A DNA stretch of 46,523 bases from Bacillota bacterium (GTDB lineage Bacteria; Bacillota; Clostridia; Christensenellales; SZUA-584): positions 1-46,523 of the forward strand of contig JAEWRI010000029.1 of assembly GCA_023460085.1 (NCBI GenBank), in the 5' to 3' direction. Numbering within the stretch: the first letter of the stretch is position 1; every line of letters starts with the position of its first letter. Shown one piece after another: positions 43,419 to 46,523 of the stretch. The notes beneath the pieces are model-generated. The model saw only the letters and a list, made by a program, of their open reading frames with translations. It did not search any database and had not been told where the DNA came from. The position numbers and the translations under genes are program-made.

Positions 43419-43551
43419 TGGGTCAGAGATGTGAATTCGAACAGTTATGCTGTTAAAAAAATAAAACCTCTTCCCGGTGACGTTCGTCGCCTAACTGTTC
43501 CCTTTTTGCAAAAAACTCGTTAAATAGTCCTTTCATATATCACAAAATCAC

Positions 43552-43559
43552 TACATTTG
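43552..43559 (+). promoter_or_regulatory. -7 box of thrS
   Basis: TACATTTG matches TAnnTTTG. The transcript would start near 43565, leaving about 35 bases before the ATG at 43600 but almost none before the ATG at 43570. This favours the later start. Confidence 0.6.
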
Positions 43560-43599
43560 CAATCCAAAAATGAAATTGATCCATAAACAAACATATTGC

Positions 43600-45555
43600 A
43601 TGATAACAATTACATTTCCCGACGGTTCCGCCAGGGAATATGAAAAGGGCGTTACAGGTCTTGAAATCGCACAGAGCATCAGTCAGCGACTGGCGCAGGA
43701 TGTGCTGGCGGCAAGCGTGAACGGTGAAACTTGGGATCTGACACGTCCCATCGAGCAGGATGCTTCTGTAAACCTGCTCAAATGGGAGGATGATGAGGGA
43801 AAACATGCCTACTGGCATTCATCGGCGCACCTGATGGCCGAGGCGTTGCAACAGCTCTACCCTGGCATCAAGTTTGGCATCGGTCCGGCCATCGAGAACG
43901 GTTTTTACTACGACGTGGATCCCGGGGAAGGGGTCGCCATCAAGGAGTCAGACTTCCCGGCCATCGAGAAGAGAATGATGGAGCTTGTTGCTGCCAAGGA
44001 GGAGATTGTGCGGCAAAGCATCTCGAAGATGGATGCGGTTGCCATGTTCTCCCAGAGAGATGAGCATTACAAGGTGGAGCTGATCAACGAGCTGGAGGAT
44101 GGTACCATCACCACCTATACCCAGGGAGTGTTTACCGACCTCTGCCGTGGACCGCACCTGCCCAACACCTCATACATCCGTGCAGTGAAAGTGCTTTCTG
44201 CAGCCGGTGCCTATTGGCGGGGCGATGAGAAACGGCCACAGCTGACACGGCTGTATGGCATCACTTTCCCCAAGAAGAAAATGCTCGATGAATACCTGCT
44301 GATGCTTGAGGAGGCCAAAAAACGCGACCACCGCAAGATCGGCAAGGAGTTGCAACTGTTCGCTTTCTCACAGACTGTGGGTGCAGGCCTGCCACTCTGG
44401 TTACCCAAGGGGACACAGCTGCGCATGCGGCTGGAGGACTTTCTGAAAAAAATTCAACGTGAATTCGACTATGAGCAGGTGATCACCCCACATATCGGTC
44501 ACAAGCAGCTCTATGTCACCTCCGGCCATTATGCCAAGTATGGTAAGGATTCGTTCCAACCCATTCAGACACCGGAAGAGGGGGAGGAGTTCCTGTTGAA
44601 GCCGATGAACTGTCCCCACCATTGCGAGATATACAAGGCATTTCCCCGTTCCTATAAAGATCTGCCATTGCGCTTGGCTGAGTTCGGCACGGTCTATCGT
44701 TACGAACAGAGTGGAGAGTTGCATGGGTTGACCCGTGTACGGGGCTTTACGCAGGATGACGCACACATCTTCTGTACACCCAGTCAGGTAAAGAATGAGT
44801 TTCTGAAAGTGATGGACATCATCTTCATCATCTTCAAGGCGCTCGACTTTGAGAATTTTGAAGCACAGATCTCACTGAGAGATCCAGGGAACAAGGAGAA
44901 ATACATCGGCTCCGATGAGAACTGGGAGAAGGCGGAGCAGGCTATTGTGGAGGCTTGTGAGGAGAAGGGGTTGAAAGCCCGTGTAGAGTTGGGTGAGGCC
45001 GCCTTTTATGGCCCCAAGCTCGACTTTATGGTGAAAGATGCACTGGGACGTCGCTGGCAGCTGGGTACCATTCAGGTGGACTACAACCTGCCGGAACGGT
45101 TTGAACTGGAGTATACCGGTGCCGACAACCAGAAACACCGTCCAGTCATGATCCACCGTGCTCCCTTTGGATCCATGGAGCGTTTCGTGGCAGTGCTGAT
45201 CGAACATACCGCCGGTAAGTTCCCCCTCTGGCTGGCACCCACCCAGGCGGTGATCCTGCCGGTAAGTGAGAAGTTCAACGACTACGCCTACAGCGTGGTG
45301 AAGGAGCTGAAACGTTTCGATATCCGCGCCGAGGTGGATGACCGCAACGAGAAGGTAGGACGCAAGATACGTGACAACGAACTGAAAAGAATCCCTTACC
45401 TGCTGATTGTGGGAGAGAAAGAGGCAGAAAATGAAGAGGTTTCAGTAAGAAAACAGGGCGGGATTGATCAGGGTTCCGTAAAATTGCGTACATTTGCCGA
45501 AGAGATGGCCCGTGACGTGGAGCAGATGATGAATCCCTCCCTGGGTCAGAACTGA
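43600..45555 (+). CDS. thrS: threonyl-tRNA synthetase
   Basis: This 651-residue class II synthetase charges tRNA-Thr. The N-terminal TGS domain (ITFPDGSAREYEKGVTG) is followed by the editing domain with HSSAHLMAEAL and TDLCRGPHLPNT. The catalytic core has MNCPHHCEIYK with Zn-binding Cys, motif 2 GLTRVRGFTQDDAHIFC and motif 3 HRAPFGSMERF. The C-terminal anticodon domain ends the protein. It looks complete. The ATG at 43600 gives ITITFPDG, the usual family start; an ATG at 43570 adds ten residues but would be almost leaderless given the promoter. infC follows after 68 bases. Confidence 0.97.
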   Translation: MITITFPDGSAREYEKGVTGLEIAQSISQRLAQDVLAASVNGETWDLTRPIEQDASVNLLKWEDDEGKHAYWHSSAHLMAEALQQLYPGIKFGIGPAIENGFYYDVDPGEGVAIKESDFPAIEKRMMELVAAKEEIVRQSISKMDAVAMFSQRDEHYKVELINELEDGTITTYTQGVFTDLCRGPHLPNTSYIRAVKVLSAAGAYWRGDEKRPQLTRLYGITFPKKKMLDEYLLMLEEAKKRDHRKIGKELQLFAFSQTVGAGLPLWLPKGTQLRMRLEDFLKKIQREFDYEQVITPHIGHKQLYVTSGHYAKYGKDSFQPIQTPEEGEEFLLKPMNCPHHCEIYKAFPRSYKDLPLRLAEFGTVYRYEQSGELHGLTRVRGFTQDDAHIFCTPSQVKNEFLKVMDIIFIIFKALDFENFEAQISLRDPGNKEKYIGSDENWEKAEQAIVEACEEKGLKARVELGEAAFYGPKLDFMVKDALGRRWQLGTIQVDYNLPERFELEYTGADNQKHRPVMIHRAPFGSMERFVAVLIEHTAGKFPLWLAPTQAVILPVSEKFNDYAYSVVKELKRFDIRAEVDDRNEKVGRKIRDNELKRIPYLLIVGEKEAENEEVSVRKQGGIDQGSVKLRTFAEEMARDVEQMMNPSLGQN

Positions 45556-45623
45556 CGTTTTGTAAAACAACAGATTATATTTTTTAAAGAGATCATTTTA
45601 AGAGAAAACAATCACATCACTGA

Positions 45624-46196
45624 ATGAGAAAAGACTCCAAAGACCAACACCGCATCAATGAACGGATCCGGGTGCCGGAAGTCCGGTTAGTAGGCGACAA
45701 CGTGGAAGAAGGGATCTATCCCACCCGTGACGCAATGAAGATTGCCCAACAAAAGGAACTGGATCTGGTTGAGATTGCCCCCACGGCCAAACCCCCCGTA
45801 TGCAGGATCATCGATTACAAGAAATTTGTATACCAGCAGAAGAAAAAACTGAAAGAGCAAAAAGCCAAAGCAGTGAAGGTAACCGTCAAGGAAATCCGCT
45901 TTGGACCGCAAACGGATGATCACGATTACAACTTCAAGCTCAAACATGCGATGAACTTCCTGGGTGAAGGCTCCAAGGTGAAAGCCTATGTATTCTTCAG
46001 GGGTCGTTCCATCTTGTTCAAGGAGCAGGGTGAGGTATTGCTCCTTCGCTTTGCCAATGAACTGGAGGAGCATGCCAAAGTGGAGCACATGCCCATCATG
46101 GAGGGCAAGCGCATGTCGATCATGCTCTCTCCCAAGAAGGGTACTCCCGCTCCCAAGAAGGAACAAAAGGAGAAGAAAGAGGAAAAGGCCGACTGA
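45624..46196 (+). CDS. infC: translation initiation factor IF-3
   Basis: This 190-residue factor prevents 50S joining and checks start-codon pairing on the 30S subunit. The N-terminal domain reads INERIRVPEVRLVGDNVEEGIYPTRDAM, then LDLVEIAPTAKPPVCRIIDYKKF with the linker. The C-terminal domain has KEIRFGPQTDDHDYNFK and FFRGRSILFKEQG. A Lys/Glu/Pro-rich tail (KKEQKEKKEEKAD) of about 20 residues is extra and is common in Bacteroidota. The start here is an ATG, not the rare AUU used in E. coli infC. It sits in the classic thrS-infC-rpmI order. Confidence 0.97.
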   Translation: MRKDSKDQHRINERIRVPEVRLVGDNVEEGIYPTRDAMKIAQQKELDLVEIAPTAKPPVCRIIDYKKFVYQQKKKLKEQKAKAVKVTVKEIRFGPQTDDHDYNFKLKHAMNFLGEGSKVKAYVFFRGRSILFKEQGEVLLLRFANELEEHAKVEHMPIMEGKRMSIMLSPKKGTPAPKKEQKEKKEEKAD

Positions 46197-46229
46197 AGTG
46201 GGAATGTGCAAGCTCTTTCTGAAGAGTTT

Positions 46230-46262
46230 GAGCCGGTTAATTCGTTTACCGGCTCTTCTTGT
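46230..46262 (+). terminator. terminator-like hairpin after infC
   Basis: An 8-bp GC-rich stem (46230-46237 with 46248-46255) with a 10-base loop is followed by TTCTTGTTT. It may end or attenuate the thrS-infC message before rpmI. Confidence 0.6.
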
Positions 46263-46338
46263 TTCCCTGCGGTTGATACTTTTCCCGAGAACGTCAGGCC
46301 CGTATGAGCATAAAGTTTGTATGTTTTGACTAATAAGG

Positions 46339-46370
46339 TTTGGATAACCCAAATATTATCATTACTTTTG
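46339..46370 (+). promoter_or_regulatory. promoter of rpmI
   Basis: TTTG at 46339-46342, a 20-base spacer and TACTTTTG at 46363-46370 form an ideal Bacteroidota promoter. The transcript would begin about 60 bases before the ATG at 46436, so rpmI can be expressed apart from infC. Confidence 0.8.
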
Positions 46371-46435
46371 CACACTTTTTCGCTTCGCGGCGGAAGGAAA
46401 GACAATTATACAATCATTAATTCGAGGACAGCAAA

Positions 46436-46523
46436 ATGCCAAAAATGAAGACTAATTCCGGTGCCAAAAAGAGGTTCGCCCTTACCGGAACAGGAAAAAT
46501 CAAGCGGAAGCATGCGTACAAAA
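46436..46523 (+). CDS. rpmI: 50S ribosomal protein L35 (bL35), 3' end outside the window
   Basis: The first 29 codons read PKMKTNSGAKKRF, then ALTGTGKIKRKHAYK, the conserved N-terminus of bL35. The frame is cut by the window edge; the complete protein is normally about 65 residues. It follows infC after 239 bases, with a hairpin and a promoter between. The next gene is expected to be rplT, but that is outside the window. L35 is a small basic protein of the large ribosomal subunit. Confidence 0.95.
   Translation, partial: MPKMKTNSGAKKRFALTGTGKIKRKHAYK

Noticed and set aside
1..46523. Search for tRNA genes, rRNA, CRISPR arrays and insertion sequences
   Set aside because: None could be recognised by reading: no repeat-spacer pattern, no transposase-like protein and no cloverleaf was seen.

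Overview
The window looks like chromosome from a Bacteroidota member, probably Bacteroidales and near the Dysgonomonadaceae/Porphyromonadaceae, though the genus is inferred. Three things support this. About 19 upstream regions carry the Bacteroidota -7 box TAnnTTTG or a one-base variant, some with a TTTG/TTG -33 element. The gene content is typical of the phylum (PorX, TonB-dependent receptor with carboxypeptidase-like N-terminal domain, HHH/beta-barrel protein, DUF6249-like protein, CtlX). The gene orders parE-coaD-S41 protease and porX-tsaE also fit. I saw no tRNA, rRNA, CRISPR array, insertion sequence or prophage. One gene, an S9 peptidase, is clearly broken.

Layout, left to right. 1-3.6 kb: two convergent hybrid signalling proteins (PAS-rich histidine kinase with C-terminal receiver; receiver-first histidine kinase). 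3.9-6.0 kb: a membrane-anchored endonuclease/exonuclease/phosphatase-fold protein and a UDP-glucuronate decarboxylase-type epimerase. 6.3-8.8 kb: an ammonium operon (TorF-like porin, P-II protein with an altered T-loop, Amt channel) with a clear promoter and terminator. 8.9-10.1 kb: the S9 peptidase remnant. 10.1-17.7 kb, minus strand: argS, tcdA, rubrerythrin, an ABC-F ATPase and an HHH/beta-barrel protein, each apparently with its own promoter. 17.8-26.7 kb, plus strand: an MltF-like lytic transglycosylase lipoprotein, a GNAT-like protein, topoisomerase IV subunit B, coaD, an S41 protease, a PPK2 kinase and a BNR-propeller protein.

26.7-33 kb: two ECF sigma-factor clusters flank a TIGR03916/TIGR03915-type radical-SAM pair predicted to act on DNA. 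The right-hand cluster continues into a cell-envelope module (anti-sigma-like protein, small secreted protein, beta-barrel). 33.0-35.8 kb, minus strand: mscL, then ctlX and rocD for citrulline/ornithine catabolism. 36.0-40.2 kb, plus strand: porX, tsaE and a large TPR protein. 40.2-43.4 kb, minus strand: a metal-associated set (Cys/His-rich exported protein, TonB-dependent receptor, exported HMA-domain protein). 43.5-46.5 kb: the translation genes thrS, infC and the start of rpmI, cut by the window edge.

The best candidates for little-described biology are the radical-SAM DNA pair between two ECF sigma clusters, the metal-receptor set with its Cys/His-rich leader gene, and the P-II protein whose T-loop lacks residues used for ATP/2-oxoglutarate sensing. 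Start codons were usually chosen by combining the -7 box position with family N-termini, which shortens many maximal open frames.
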